From Actinomycetes bacterium (lineage in GTDB: Bacteria; Actinomycetota; Acidimicrobiia; Acidimicrobiales; Bog-793): a DNA stretch of 64,000 nucleotides. How positions within the stretch are numbered: the stretch's first letter is position 1; each line of letters begins with the position of its first letter. The DNA is taken from positions 1 to 64,000 of the forward strand of contig JAKABW010000011.1 in the NCBI GenBank assembly GCA_021796535.1, given 5' to 3'. The notes below the pieces were generated by a model. The model ran no database searches. It was not told the origin of the DNA and saw only the letters and a program-made list of their open reading frames with translations. Shown here piece by piece: positions 9,548 to 19,637 of the stretch. The position numbers and the translations under genes are program-made.

Positions 9548-12298
9548 GTGAAATATGGATTTGGATCAGAGATGGCCCTAAAATTTACTTTATCAATAAA
9601 GAGTATCTTAGGCAAAATCGTTTTCCCTCTATCGGTTTTTACGGTCATCTCATTGCTATGGTCTTATCCGGCATTCACCCATGGTTTTACTTTTGGTACC
9701 TTCGATATTGCTTTGCGCGCCGGTATAGGAAAAAGTTTGGTGTCGGGCGTGCACAATATAGTGGCGGGGGATCAGGCAAGACAGGGGGCGCCCTGGTCCA
9801 ACTTGAATTATCGGGCCATCCATAGCGGTGGGCTGCCCTTATGGAATCCGTACAGCGACCTTGGTCTGCCGGAACTTGCCAACTTCCAATCGGCGCCCTT
9901 TGATTTTCCTTCTCTCGTATCCTATCTTTTCCCAATTAATCTTGCATACACCGCCGTCGTCATCACGCGCGTTGTCGTAACGGGAATGGGTTGCTATGTC
10001 TTGACAAGAACGCTGGGTGTATCTTTTTGGTTATCCATACTGGCCGGAATAGCCGCAGAGTTGGCGGGGCCGACAGCGGGATGGGCGGGTTGGCCCCAAA
10101 CCAACGTTTCCGAATGGTTTTGCTGGCTTTTGGCCTGCCTTATCTTGCTCATACAAAAACCCTCGCTAAAGCACGTACTTTACATGATTCCAGTCATGGC
10201 TTTTTTGATAGCGGGCGGTTTTCCGGAAGTAATTGCGCTGACGGCAATAGCCGTCGCTGTTTTTCTTGCCGTGCTGGCAATATGGCAAATCCCGCCGTAT
10301 TTCCGCAGAAAGACGCTCTCATCCGCTCCGCCATATTCCGAAACAACAGAGGAGCGAGGTCCGGCCGTGTCCGGTTTCCGCAAATTATCTTCTCGAATTT
10401 CCCAGAATAGGTACTGTGCTAAATCAGTGATCTTTATGGGAGTATCAGTTCTTATTGGCATGATGCTCTCCGCCCCTACCTGGATACCTGCGATAAAAAC
10501 GTTGTCTGTCAGTGTCAGCGCCATAAGATCCGTACAGCCGACGCTTCCTTTGAGCGACGTCTTTGGTTTCTTGAATCCGACATGGTTTGGTCTCCCGAAT
10601 TCAGCACAGTCATGGTTTGGTCCCATCAACTACTACGAAACAGCCGCTTTTGTCGGGCCCCTCATCCTCATGGGTGCATTGACGGCCATGAGGCATTCCC
10701 TAAAAGATCGATATATTATGGCGACCTTCATAGCCGCAATGACACTTTTTCTTTTGGCTTTTGGGGTAGCGCCCATATCCGGCATTGCTGTTTCGGTGCC
10801 CGTCATAAAAACAATAGCCTTCGGCCGCGGACTGCTGCTGATATGCCCGTTGCTGATTGTTTTGGCAGCCATCGGTTTGGAAAAAATTAAAGTCAATTCT
10901 GCCAAGCTAGGCGACAGATTAACGGCTACCTTGGTCGCCTTGCTGTGGCTCGCCATGCTCATCTCTACTTATTTTGACAATTCGCTTACCGGTTACGAAA
11001 AAGGTCTGCGTCTACAGGGAATGTACATCTCTCTTCTGCCCCTTTTGTCCGGCATTTTGTACGTAGTGTTGATGCCGGCGAAAACAAAATTCGAAATTAT
11101 CGGTCAAAATAAAAAAACACTGTTGCGGCTTTCTGTATTTTTGATGTTTTTAGCCGAAAGCATCGCCGTCATCTTGGCAAGTGCGCAAATCAATACCTGG
11201 TCAAAATCGTATCTTCCGAGAAATACTGCAATCTCAACATTGATGAGCGCCACCAAAGGGGCACTTATCGGTTTGGGAGGAGATCATGCACCGACTCAAG
11301 CTACCCAGCTAGGTATTTTCCCGGAATTAAATGCCGCCTACGGCATAAGAGAACTGGCTGGTTACGATGCGATTACGCCAAAGGCACTGGATCGGGAATG
11401 GACTGCCGTTTCACGGGTACCCGACTTGGCAAAATCTGAACTCACAAGCGACCAAACAAACTTTGCTCCCAACATCGAAAATATGACACAGGCAAAAGCT
11501 TTTGACGTCAAATACGTGTTGGAGCCCTTTCACCCACCGCTGCGACTGGTGAGCGATGCTTCAGTAAAGTTGAACGCCATATTGCTGCCCGAACTCCGCG
11601 CCATCCCCTCCGCCGCAAGAAAACAACTGATAACCGGAATCATGGTCGACATTGAGTGGAAACTGCAACAGCCGTTGCTGGCGCGGGCATTCCCGGCAAA
11701 GAATGCTCACTTTATGTATGACTATCTCAAAGACGTCGGGCTGGGACAAAATATCAATCCCCAGGTACCGGACGCTTCTGGAATCAGGGCGGCACAAGCA
11801 CTTATTTCGCTGATCGGAAACAATGTCGGAGCACAAAAGGCCCTGACACATCTTGTAACCCGACGTCCGCCCAAAGGTTTTAAACTCATAGCCGTTATGG
11901 GATCGGAAAAGTTATACGAAATCCCCGGACCCAGCGGAGCGCTGCTTCCGAATAAAAAAGACCGGATCGTTCGTTCGCTTGTCTATCAAACATCCGACAC
12001 TGCTTCTGCAACAATAAAAATGGTACGTGCGGGTTGGGTTACAGTGGAAATAGACGGAGAACCCGGCTGGACACCGACTTCAAACGGAAAGACTTTGCCG
12101 CTTCGCTACTTTGACAATCAAGAAGGCGGTTATTTGGTCATAAAGCTGCCAAAAGGAATATCGGTTATACACCTGTCCTACTGGCCGCAATATCTGACAC
12201 AAAGTATTGTCCTGTTTTTCTTGGCTCTCGTGTCAATATTGTGCTTGACTTTACTGGCATTCAAACCGCCGAAACAAAAACAAATTCTCAGGACGTAG
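9548..12298 (+). CDS. YfhO-like multi-spanning membrane protein (GT-C glycosyltransferase-like)
   Basis: This is a large integral membrane protein of 916 residues. An N-terminal span is followed by an extracytoplasmic segment with GGLPLWNPYSDLGLPELANFQSAPFDFPSLV, a pattern typical of bacterial YfhO-family proteins. A run of roughly ten hydrophobic segments follows to about residue 560, then a soluble domain of about 330 residues, and one last span near the C-terminus (SIVLFFLALVSILCLTLLAF). YfhO proteins have been linked to glycosylation of cell-envelope polymers. The actual donor or acceptor here is unknown. The first ATG has no clear ribosome binding site; the ATG at 9572 (MALKF) is preceded by GGATCAGAG and may be the true start. 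It stands alone, convergent with fumC. Confidence 0.75.
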   Translation: MKYGFGSEMALKFTLSIKSILGKIVFPLSVFTVISLLWSYPAFTHGFTFGTFDIALRAGIGKSLVSGVHNIVAGDQARQGAPWSNLNYRAIHSGGLPLWNPYSDLGLPELANFQSAPFDFPSLVSYLFPINLAYTAVVITRVVVTGMGCYVLTRTLGVSFWLSILAGIAAELAGPTAGWAGWPQTNVSEWFCWLLACLILLIQKPSLKHVLYMIPVMAFLIAGGFPEVIALTAIAVAVFLAVLAIWQIPPYFRRKTLSSAPPYSETTEERGPAVSGFRKLSSRISQNRYCAKSVIFMGVSVLIGMMLSAPTWIPAIKTLSVSVSAIRSVQPTLPLSDVFGFLNPTWFGLPNSAQSWFGPINYYETAAFVGPLILMGALTAMRHSLKDRYIMATFIAAMTLFLLAFGVAPISGIAVSVPVIKTIAFGRGLLLICPLLIVLAAIGLEKIKVNSAKLGDRLTATLVALLWLAMLISTYFDNSLTGYEKGLRLQGMYISLLPLLSGILYVVLMPAKTKFEIIGQNKKTLLRLSVFLMFLAESIAVILASAQINTWSKSYLPRNTAISTLMSATKGALIGLGGDHAPTQATQLGIFPELNAAYGIRELAGYDAITPKALDREWTAVSRVPDLAKSELTSDQTNFAPNIENMTQAKAFDVKYVLEPFHPPLRLVSDASVKLNAILLPELRAIPSAARKQLITGIMVDIEWKLQQPLLARAFPAKNAHFMYDYLKDVGLGQNINPQVPDASGIRAAQALISLIGNNVGAQKALTHLVTRRPPKGFKLIAVMGSEKLYEIPGPSGALLPNKKDRIVRSLVYQTSDTASATIKMVRAGWVTVEIDGEPGWTPTSNGKTLPLRYFDNQEGGYLVIKLPKGISVIHLSYWPQYLTQSIVLFFLALVSILCLTLLAFKPPKQKQILRT

Positions 12299-12346
12299 CT
12301 GCGGGTCGGCGGTACGACAGGTACCGTGAACCGGGAAAACCATAAA

Positions 12347-13759
12347 TTAAATGATTCCGCCTCTTGTCATTGCCAGCACATCCAAAGCCTTCGTCAAGGT
12401 CTCTTCGTCCAACAATCCTTTTTCCAAAATAACCGTCTTGATGTCTTTATCCGTTGCCAAAGATTCTTTTACAACCTTTGCCGCCACCTCATAACCGAGA
12501 TATGGGTTCAGCGAAGTCACAATGGACGGCGAGGACAAAGCATATGTCAGACATTTTTTTTCGTCAGCCCGTATCCCGCTTACACATTTATCGGCCAAAG
12601 CCAGAGACACGGAAGACAGAAGGGCAATCGACTCCAAAATATTTCTCCCTATGACGGGCAACATAACGTTTAGTTCAAAGTTTCCCGCAGCGGCGCCAAA
12701 AGCCACGGCGGCATCGTTACCGATCACTTGCGCCACCACCTGGGCTACGGCTTCCGGCACAACCGGATTGACTTTACCGGGCATTATGGAAGATCCCGGC
12801 TGAAGATCGGGGAGGTGGATTTCGCCCAGACCGCACTTGGGACCGGAAGACATCCATCTCAGGTCGTTTGCTATTTTATACAAAGATACCGCTATGGTGC
12901 GCAACGCCCCCGAGGTCTCGACGAGAGCATCCCTGGAACCCTGTGCCTCAAAATGATTTCTTGCTTCACTCAGAGGCAATCCGGTTTTTTCTTTTAAAAG
13001 AGCTATGACAGAAGCCGCAAAACCTTTAGGAGCGTTCAGGCCGGTACCCACCGCCGTACCGCCAAGCGGGACCTCACACAATCTCTGCATCACGGACAGC
13101 ATTCTCTCCGTGGCGTAAGCGATTTGGGCGCCGTATCCGCCAAACTCTTGTCCCAAGGTAACCGGCGTGGCGTCCATAAGGTGTGTTCTGCCTGTTTTGA
13201 CGACGCTTTCAAATTCTTTTGCTTTTTCCTCAAGGCTGCTGCGAAGGCGCTCCAAGGCCGGCAAAAGTTTGGTTTGCACATTGAGGGCGGCTGCCAAGTG
13301 GATGGCGGTAGGGAAAGTATCGTTGGAAGACTGCGAAGCATTGACCTGGTCGTTGGGCTTTACCTTCTTTTGCAACCGCTCAGATGCCAGATTGGCTATA
13401 ACTTCGTTCACGTTCATATTGGTAGAGGTACCCGAACCGGTTTGGAATACGTCTATGGGAAAATCGTTTTTGTATTTCCCGTCCACAATATCGAATACGA
13501 CTTGCTTTATGGTGTCCGCCACGTCTGCTTCGATAATCCCCAGTTTGGTGTTTACTTCGGCGGCATAGGCTTTGATAAGGGCCAGCGCATAAACTATTTC
13601 GCTGTTGACCCTTTGTCCTGAAATCGGAAAGTTTTGTACCGCTCTTTCCGTTTGCGCCCCCCAATGGCTGTGGATCGGAACTTTTATCTCGCCCATGGAA
13701 TCCGTCTCAATTCTGAATTCGGTCTCATCTGCGGGGTTGTCTTGAAATAGATTGGACAC
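12347..13759 (-). CDS. fumC: Class II fumarate hydratase
   Basis: The enzyme interconverts fumarate and L-malate in the TCA cycle as a cytoplasmic homotetramer. The start is set at a GTG at 13759, because a near-perfect AAGGAGT ribosome binding site lies 6 nt upstream and the resulting 470-residue protein matches family length. The frame stays open to 13843, but those extra 28 codons have no support. Family hallmarks: [14 protein letters not shown] at the N-terminus, [22 protein letters not shown], the [12 protein letters not shown] catalytic-site segment, and the fumarase/aspartase signature [11 protein letters not shown]. The gene is monocistronic and convergent with the YfhO-like gene, with only 48 bp between the stops. 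Confidence 0.96.
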   Translation of the reverse strand: MSNLFQDNPADETEFRIETDSMGEIKVPIHSHWGAQTERAVQNFPISGQRVNSEIVYALALIKAYAAEVNTKLGIIEADVADTIKQVVFDIVDGKYKNDFPIDVFQTGSGTSTNMNVNEVIANLASERLQKKVKPNDQVNASQSSNDTFPTAIHLAAALNVQTKLLPALERLRSSLEEKAKEFESVVKTGRTHLMDATPVTLGQEFGGYGAQIAYATERMLSVMQRLCEVPLGGTAVGTGLNAPKGFAASVIALLKEKTGLPLSEARNHFEAQGSRDALVETSGALRTIAVSLYKIANDLRWMSSGPKCGLGEIHLPDLQPGSSIMPGKVNPVVPEAVAQVVAQVIGNDAAVAFGAAAGNFELNVMLPVIGRNILESIALLSSVSLALADKCVSGIRADEKKCLTYALSSPSIVTSLNPYLGYEVAAKVVKESLATDKDIKTVILEKGLLDEETLTKALDVLAMTRGGII

Positions 13760-13976
13760 TTCTATACTCCTTGCTGCGATAAAAATTTTTCCCTTAAAGC
13801 GGAGCTTAGCTGACGAAAAAGCCAAACACGCTAAATATTTCATAAAGATAAAGAGTCGCCGGCGCTCCGTAAAACCTCTGTCAAAGTATACCCGCTATTC
13901 CCGCTGTGACTTTTAGTGACATAAGTACACATTTACCGCAAACTGCCAAATTCCCGATCGGCTCCTTGCCTTCCGT

Positions 13977-15170
13977 ATGCGGCGCCCGCTACCCTCATTT
14001 TCTATGGAACGTCTACTGTCTTTCCGTTCTTCTGTGCTTTTACACCCGTCAGAATCCCCAAGAAAAACCCGCTTCAATGTAATGTTGTCCGTCAAAGTCA
14101 CGGTTTCAATGTTGCTGTTCGTTACTGTTACTCAGTTCCATATGCAGCGCAATTCCTGGGGCGGCACCAAACAGACACTGCAACAACAGGCTTTGTCACT
14201 CAGCATCAAGATATCTGCCGAACAGGCACACCTGCAAATTCTGGACGAAACCTACTTACAATACAAAATTAAACTGAATATTTTAATGCGAGATATGGCC
14301 GACACAAACCGTGACCTCACCGCGGAAAGTCATAAAATACAAATTTCCGAATACCGTCTGAGACAGATTGCGGTCAACGAATACATGAACAACGCCACGT
14401 ATTCCTCCGGAATCATAGAGACCATGCCGGCCGACGGGATGGCTTCCCTTCCCCTGAAAAATACCTATATGGGAATAGCCGACAACCTGATACAAGGCTA
14501 TATGACGACCATGAGAATTGCCAAGTACAGATCCGGAGTTGATTTAAAAGTCCTCGCCAAAGAACGCTCATCAGCGCTTTCGGCTTCCGGAAAAATAAAG
14601 ACGGCCCGCCTCCGCGCACTCAGCATCACAAATCACCTTCGCCGGGAATACGCCTCGGTACAGGGCCGGTTGGCCGTCATGGTAACTCGCGACTCTCAGT
14701 CTCAGGCGGCAAACCGTGCCTTCCGAACGGCCGTGGGCCAAAGTCTGGAAGAAATGAAGCCGGTTCCGCTTCCGGAAAATGCCGTTTTGACAGTGGGCAA
14801 CGTATCATCCGGTCTCAAAGCCGTTCAAGCTGCCGAATCCCAGTTGGGTGTCCCTTACGTATGGGGGGACGCAAACCCGGGAATCGGATTTGACTGCTCA
14901 GGCCTTGTCATGTGGTCATGGTCACAGGCCGGCATCAGCTTGCCGCATTCGGCGGAATCGCAATACATGGAAACAACCCGCATACCGCTGAGTGATTTGC
15001 AACCGGGTGATCTTATATTTTATGCCGACAACGGCTATGTGTACCACGTCGTTCTCTACGCGGGAAGCGGGCCTTACGGCAAAGACACGGTCATACAGGC
15101 AGAAGAAACGGGGACTCCAATAAGTTATACGCCCATACCCCCCGATCCTTATGCCGCGGGACGGCCGTAA
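13977..15170 (+). CDS. Secreted NlpC/P60 peptidoglycan endopeptidase with coiled-coil N-terminus
   Basis: This is a probable cell-wall hydrolase cleaving peptide stems. A basic segment (SPRKTRF) and a hydrophobic stretch (VTVSMLLFVTVT) near residues 28-52 form a signal or anchor. A helical, Gln/Ala-rich region of about 200 residues follows, likely coiled coil as in RipA-like proteins. The C-terminal NlpC/P60 domain begins near residue 280 (AVQAAESQLGVPYVWGDANP). Its catalytic Cys307 is in FDCSGLVMWSW and His357 in VYHVVLYAG; LQPGDLIFY is also typical. The start is uncertain: ATGs at 14004 and 14082 are possible, and none has a clear ribosome binding site. It is divergent from fumC. Confidence 0.85.
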   Translation: MRRPLPSFSMERLLSFRSSVLLHPSESPRKTRFNVMLSVKVTVSMLLFVTVTQFHMQRNSWGGTKQTLQQQALSLSIKISAEQAHLQILDETYLQYKIKLNILMRDMADTNRDLTAESHKIQISEYRLRQIAVNEYMNNATYSSGIIETMPADGMASLPLKNTYMGIADNLIQGYMTTMRIAKYRSGVDLKVLAKERSSALSASGKIKTARLRALSITNHLRREYASVQGRLAVMVTRDSQSQAANRAFRTAVGQSLEEMKPVPLPENAVLTVGNVSSGLKAVQAAESQLGVPYVWGDANPGIGFDCSGLVMWSWSQAGISLPHSAESQYMETTRIPLSDLQPGDLIFYADNGYVYHVVLYAGSGPYGKDTVIQAEETGTPISYTPIPPDPYAAGRP

Positions 15171-15330
15171 GGATGCCGTTTGCTCCCTCAGCAGCGGGAG
15201 AGTCCGGGTCCCGGTACATCTCAGAACTCCCCGAGGAGATGCTCTGCCCTCTTCCCACCGCCGATTTGTCAAGCCCCGGTTCCCAAGAGAAGTTGTGTGT
15301 TTTTTAAAAAGTGCTAGTCTTTATCTTGAC

Positions 15331-16350
15331 ATGTACGCCGCTTTGATAAAAGACAATTCCATCACCTACGGCGCAACCGAAGACCCGGACATATCGGAAA
15401 ACGACATCCTGGTAAAAGTCAATACCGCCGGAGTAAACGCCGCCGATATCCTGCAGGTTTTGGGGCATTATCCGCCTCCGCCGGGGACAGTCCGGGATAT
15501 ACCCGGTCTTGAATATTCGGGAACCGTAGAAAAAATCGGAAGCAAAGTAACGGGATTCGAAATCGGCGACAAAGTGATGGGCCTTACGGCGGGAGGGGCG
15601 CACGCACAAAAACTGGCAGTCAATGCCGGTACCGCCCTGCTCTTGCCCAAAAGTCTGGATTCCGTTGAGGCCGGAGGGTTCAGCGAGGCCTTTTTTACCG
15701 CTTATGACGCTTTGGCCCTCAAAGCGGGGCTTTCCCCGGGAGAAAGTCTGCTTGTCACCGGGGCGGCCGGCGGAGTGGGTACGGCCGCGACACAAATCGG
15801 GATCTTATGGCAATGCCGGGTTGTCGCAAGCATCAGAAATGAAGCCACCCGGAGGCGTTTTGAAGAACATTTCGCCCGGCTCAAAAGCATGAACTCTTGC
15901 CACAGGGATTCCCGCGGTTCGCTTCTCATAACTTTTCATAACGGCGCGACGCTGACGGTAACTTCTCCCGAAGGGGAATGCCTCTATCAGAAGTACCACG
16001 TTTTTCTGGAATTACTGGCCGGCAAACACCTTTCGAACGACTTGGAGATGTCCGAAAAAGGTGCCAGAATTGCAGTGATAGGCCTTTTGGAAAGCAGGGC
16101 CGGCGACATAGATCTGTCCTTACTGTTGCGACACCACATCAACATATTCGGATCCACTCTGAGATCAAGATCAAATGAGGAAAAGGCGTTGCTCTCCAAA
16201 AGGATCGGGGAAGATCTCCTGCCATACCTGGTCGGTAAAGAATTGAGTGTCGTCATTGATTCATGCTTTCCGCTCGCTGAAGTCAAGGAAGCATACCGGT
16301 ATTTCAGGAAAGGCGGCAAATTCGGAAAAATTGTCCTTTCCGCCGAATAA
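15331..16350 (+). CDS. NAD(P)H:quinone oxidoreductase, zinc-independent MDR family (PIG3-like)
   Basis: This is a medium-chain dehydrogenase/reductase, probably NADPH-dependent. The start is placed at ATG 15331 (MYAALIKDNSITYG), where the GroES-like domain begins; the open frame reaches to 15151 but overlaps the NlpC gene and adds an unrelated leader. Family features: NTAGVNAADILQVLGHYPPPPG, PGLEYSGTVEKIGSKVTGFEIGDKVMGL, the nucleotide-binding LLVTGAAGGVGTAATQIG, and the C-terminal FGSTLRSRSNEEKALL and FRKGGKFGKIVL. The zinc-binding residues of alcohol dehydrogenases are absent. The stretch after the nucleotide-binding motif lacks the usual GAD-VINY segment, so this copy has diverged there. 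The substrate is unknown. Confidence 0.85.
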   Translation: MYAALIKDNSITYGATEDPDISENDILVKVNTAGVNAADILQVLGHYPPPPGTVRDIPGLEYSGTVEKIGSKVTGFEIGDKVMGLTAGGAHAQKLAVNAGTALLLPKSLDSVEAGGFSEAFFTAYDALALKAGLSPGESLLVTGAAGGVGTAATQIGILWQCRVVASIRNEATRRRFEEHFARLKSMNSCHRDSRGSLLITFHNGATLTVTSPEGECLYQKYHVFLELLAGKHLSNDLEMSEKGARIAVIGLLESRAGDIDLSLLLRHHINIFGSTLRSRSNEEKALLSKRIGEDLLPYLVGKELSVVIDSCFPLAEVKEAYRYFRKGGKFGKIVLSAE

Positions 16351-16403
16351 TTTTTATTGACTCATCAGCGGGACGGCCGGCGACAATTGCCATATACCGC
16401 CTT

Positions 16404-17057
16404 TTAAATTACCAAAAAATCCTTTATATTTTTTTCGCATACACCAAACGCCGGTAAGAGCCAAGGGGCCATCTCGCCGTGCAAAATTAAATATTTTTTG
16501 CCGAGCAACATACTTTTCCCCACAGAAAAGCCGTTTCCCTCGGATAAAAGACCGTAATCGACCAAAGCCATGTCTTCTATTTCTGCTTTGTCGGGGCTGA
16601 GTCCCGACAAAGCATTTTCAGACACAATGCCGACAAACACATGATCGAATTCGTATTCGACAAGAGCAGACTGTTCACACCTGGCCCGGTAAATAAAACT
16701 GCCGATCTTTTGCAACGGCACTTGCAGGCCCAATTCTTCGCTCAGGCGCCTCTGTGCGGCGTCAATGAGTTCTTCACCGGGTCTTGGATGGCTGCAACAG
16801 GCATTGGCCCACTTCCCGGGAAAGTGATACTTATGAGATGCCCTCTTTTGCAACAGAATTTTCTTACTGTCTTTTGTAAACAGAAAAATAGAAAAGGCCA
16901 GATGCAGTTGCCCTTCGCCTGAGTGGGCGTCCAATTTGGTGGCGACAGAGATAACGTTGCCTTCTACGTCGACCAAATTTACAAGGTCGCCTAAGTTTTG
17001 TTTGGCATCAAAAGTTGACTTAGGCGGTACATTTTCTTTTCCCAACATGTCGCCCAT
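16404..17057 (-). CDS. idi: Isopentenyl-diphosphate delta-isomerase, type 1
   Basis: This enzyme interconverts isopentenyl and dimethylallyl diphosphate for isoprenoid synthesis. The Nudix-fold protein has 217 residues. Family motifs: [42 protein letters not shown] with the catalytic cysteine in NACCSHP, and [12 protein letters not shown] with the catalytic glutamate. The NTCCSHP of most relatives reads NACCSHP here. The N-terminal 30 residues are extra relative to the shortest homologues. It diverges from the aldo/keto reductase gene. The product is needed upstream of UppS, encoded near the right end of the window. Confidence 0.95.
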   Translation of the reverse strand: MGDMLGKENVPPKSTFDAKQNLGDLVNLVDVEGNVISVATKLDAHSGEGQLHLAFSIFLFTKDSKKILLQKRASHKYHFPGKWANACCSHPRPGEELIDAAQRRLSEELGLQVPLQKIGSFIYRARCEQSALVEYEFDHVFVGIVSENALSGLSPDKAEIEDMALVDYGLLSEGNGFSVGKSMLLGKKYLILHGEMAPWLLPAFGVCEKNIKDFLVI

Positions 17058-17226
17058 CGGCTCAAATAATTTACTGTTACGGGACTTACCTTATCCAAAT
17101 TTAGTTGAGTCGGCCGGGAAAACGGTAAAAAACAGGTTTGTTGTGCGTTCTGAAGCGGTATTTTTTAAGAGGGTGGCTGCCTTTTGTGAGAAGTTTTCAT
17201 CCAAGACCGCGAAAGGAACATTAGAC

Positions 17227-18186
17227 ATGGAATACAGAAGGCTGGGTAAATCGGGTTTAAAGGTCAGTGCGTTATCCTTCGGCTCATGGGTTACGTTCGG
17301 ACCGCAGCTCCATGACGATACCGCCAAAGAATGCCTGCAAACAGCCTATGAAATGGGTGTCAATTTCTTTGATAACGCCGAGTCGTATTCGGCCGGCGAA
17401 TCGGAAAAAATTATGGGCGCATCCATCAAAGAATTGGGGTGGCCAAGACACAGTTACGTTTTATCCACAAAAGTTTTTTGGGGCTTGCACGACTGCGTCA
17501 ACATGAAAAATACCCTAAACAGGAAATACCTTTTGCAAGCCATAGAAGGATCACTTGAAAGATTGCAGTTGGATTTTGTGGATATCCTCTTTTGCCACCG
17601 CTCCGATCCGGAAACACCCGTTGAAGAAACTGTCTTTGCCATGCACGACATCGTGACTTCCGGGAAAGCTCTTTACTGGGGCACTTCGGAGTGGCCGGCG
17701 GAAGCCATCGAGGAGGCTTTCCAAATAGCGGAACTGCACCACTTAAGAGCTCCCGTCGCTGAACAGCCTCAATACAACCTGCTCGTGCGCGATAAGGTCG
17801 ACAAAGAATTTCTTCCCCTGTATGAAAATCGGGGCATAGGTCTTACCACTTGGAGCCCTTTGGCGTCTGGTCTTCTGACCGGCAAATACCAAAAAGGCAT
17901 TCCTGACGATTCCCGTTTGGCTTTGCCCGGATACGAATGGCTGAGAGACAGAATCCACGACCCGGTGGCCATGGAAAAAGTCGATTTGCTGCTGAAAGTA
18001 GCCAAAGAAGTTGACATCTCTCTTTCCCAACTGGCAATAGCATTTTGCCTCAGAAACAAAAACGTTTCCACCGTCATTACCGGAGCGAGCAAACCGTCTC
18101 AAATTAAGGACAATATGACGGCTCTGGAAGTGGCCGCCGGTTTGGACGAAGACACCTGGGAAAAGATTGACTCCATCCTCGAATAA
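17227..18186 (+). CDS. Aldo/keto reductase (potassium channel beta-subunit/YghZ-like)
   Basis: This is an NADPH-dependent carbonyl reductase of the AKR superfamily, 319 residues. The start is ATG 17227 ([21 protein letters not shown]), the usual family N-terminus, with AAAGGAA upstream; the open frame to 16936 runs over the idi gene and is not used. The catalytic tetrad is visible: Asp in [14 protein letters not shown], Tyr in the same segment, Lys in VLSTKVFWG, His in FCHRSDP. The C-terminal cofactor-binding segment is [16 protein letters not shown]. Substrate not predictable; members near KCNAB reduce aldehydes. Confidence 0.9.
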   Translation: MEYRRLGKSGLKVSALSFGSWVTFGPQLHDDTAKECLQTAYEMGVNFFDNAESYSAGESEKIMGASIKELGWPRHSYVLSTKVFWGLHDCVNMKNTLNRKYLLQAIEGSLERLQLDFVDILFCHRSDPETPVEETVFAMHDIVTSGKALYWGTSEWPAEAIEEAFQIAELHHLRAPVAEQPQYNLLVRDKVDKEFLPLYENRGIGLTTWSPLASGLLTGKYQKGIPDDSRLALPGYEWLRDRIHDPVAMEKVDLLLKVAKEVDISLSQLAIAFCLRNKNVSTVITGASKPSQIKDNMTALEVAAGLDEDTWEKIDSILE

Positions 18187-18462
18187 AGACATACAAACAT
18201 GGTTCACTGATAAGCAAACGGGTTTTGTCTCCGCCACACAAAAACTGGTCCCGTGCATTCGTTTGTGTGTTGTCGACATGATGCCGACTTGTTTACACAG
18301 AGTTCATATTAATGAGATACTACAGAAACTAAAATGTAGCAGTATTTACCCGTGCAAGGTTTGCAAGTTGTTGGCATTGTGTATTGTAGTGTTAAATGCC
18401 ACAGCAATGACTGCAACACAGATAAACAACGTCGTTTGACGTCTAGACTTTAGGAGTAAACA

Positions 18463-19467
18463 GTGAGTTACCAAGCTGAATATATCTGGCTTGACGGCAC
18501 AAAACCAACCGCCCAGCTTAGATGCAAAACAAAAATTATTGAAGACGGCAAAGAACCCGGGATATGGGGCTTTGACGGATCAAGCACCAATCAAGCTCCG
18601 GGAAGCAATTCCGACTGCGTGCTGCAGCCGGTATACGTCACCCCAGATCCATTAAGAGGCGGAAATAACAAGCTGGTTTTATGCGAAGTGCTTCTTACTG
18701 ACTTTACTCCGCACCCGACCAACACCCGCTCCCTCTGCTTGCAGACAGCGGATACTTACAAAGACCAGGAGCCTTTGTTCGGAATAGAACAAGAGTACAC
18801 TTTTTTCCAAGACGGACGCCCCTTGGGATGGCCCGCCGTTGGATTCCCCGCTCCGCAAGGACCTTATTACTGCGGGGTTGGCGGCGACGACATCGTCGGC
18901 CGGGAAATCATCGAGCGCCACACTTTGGCCTGTATGGAAGCCGGAATATCCATAGAAGGCACCAACGCCGAAGTCATGAAGGGGCAGTGGGAATTCCAAA
19001 TAGGAATTTTGCCGGCACCCTCAATCGGAGACCAGATTTGGTTGGGACGCTGGCTTTTGGCCAGAATCGCCGAAGATTACGGCGTGCAGGTGAGCTTGGC
19101 GGCAAAACCCGTACCGGGAGACTGGAACGGAGCCGGGGCACACACCAACTTTTCCACCAAAGCGATGAGGGAAGGTTACGACGCCATCATCGCCGGTTGT
19201 GAGGCCTTGGCCAAAAAAACACAGGAGCACATTGAGGGATACGGTGCCGGCATCGAAGACCGTCTCACCGGTGCTCACGAAACGGCGCCTTGGCACACAT
19301 TCAGCTACGGGGCATCCGACAGGGGAGCTTCCGTGCGTATTCCCTGGGCCGTCGAAAAAGCCAAGAAGGGCTGGTTGGAAGACCGCAGACCCAACGCAAA
19401 CTGCGACCCTTATGTCGTGGCAAAACTTATGATCGAAACCATCTGCGGAGATGCCGCCGGTAAATAG
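18463..19467 (+). CDS. glnII: Type II (eukaryotic-type) glutamine synthetase
   Basis: The enzyme makes glutamine from glutamate, ammonia and ATP. With 334 residues it is the short GSII form, not the 470-residue GSI typical of bacteria. Start GTG 18463 follows TAGGAGTAAACA, a strong ribosome binding site. GSII hallmarks: YIWLDGTKPTAQLRCKTK, WGFDGSSTNQAPGSNSDCVLQP, FGIEQEYTFFQDGRPLGWP, GTNAEVMKGQWEFQIG, GDWNGAGAHTNFSTKAMR and GASDRGASVRIP. The GSI adenylylation loop is absent. GSII is known from Rhizobiales, Frankia and Streptomyces, usually beside a GSI gene; no GSI lies in this window. A 20-bp-stem terminator follows, and an ANTAR regulator is convergent with it. Confidence 0.95.
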   Translation: MSYQAEYIWLDGTKPTAQLRCKTKIIEDGKEPGIWGFDGSSTNQAPGSNSDCVLQPVYVTPDPLRGGNNKLVLCEVLLTDFTPHPTNTRSLCLQTADTYKDQEPLFGIEQEYTFFQDGRPLGWPAVGFPAPQGPYYCGVGGDDIVGREIIERHTLACMEAGISIEGTNAEVMKGQWEFQIGILPAPSIGDQIWLGRWLLARIAEDYGVQVSLAAKPVPGDWNGAGAHTNFSTKAMREGYDAIIAGCEALAKKTQEHIEGYGAGIEDRLTGAHETAPWHTFSYGASDRGASVRIPWAVEKAKKGWLEDRRPNANCDPYVVAKLMIETICGDAAGK

Positions 19468-19487
19468 TAACGGAACAGCCGGAATAG

Positions 19488-19544
19488 ATTAAAACACATA
19501 CCGCCCGCAGTGCCTAAAGCAGCTCGGGCGGTATGTGTTTTAAT
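19488..19544. terminator. Bidirectional terminator between glnII and the ANTAR gene
   Basis: A 20-bp perfect stem (19488-19507 with 19525-19544) surrounds a 17-nt loop. The outer ends are A-rich and T-rich, so it can serve as an intrinsic terminator for the plus-strand glnII. It could also terminate the convergent minus-strand gene. Confidence 0.8.
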
Positions 19545-19637
19545 CCCTTGCTTTTTTTGCAAAGTTCGTCTTTTCTCAATAACCGTAAACCAAAAGTGCG
19601 GATAGCCGAGTTTTCCGCATTTCGAAAGGGCCGTCTT

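Noticed and set aside
13760-13843. 28-codon N-terminal extension of fumarase
   Set aside because: A strong AAGGAGT site directly before GTG 13759 and normal family length favour the shorter protein.
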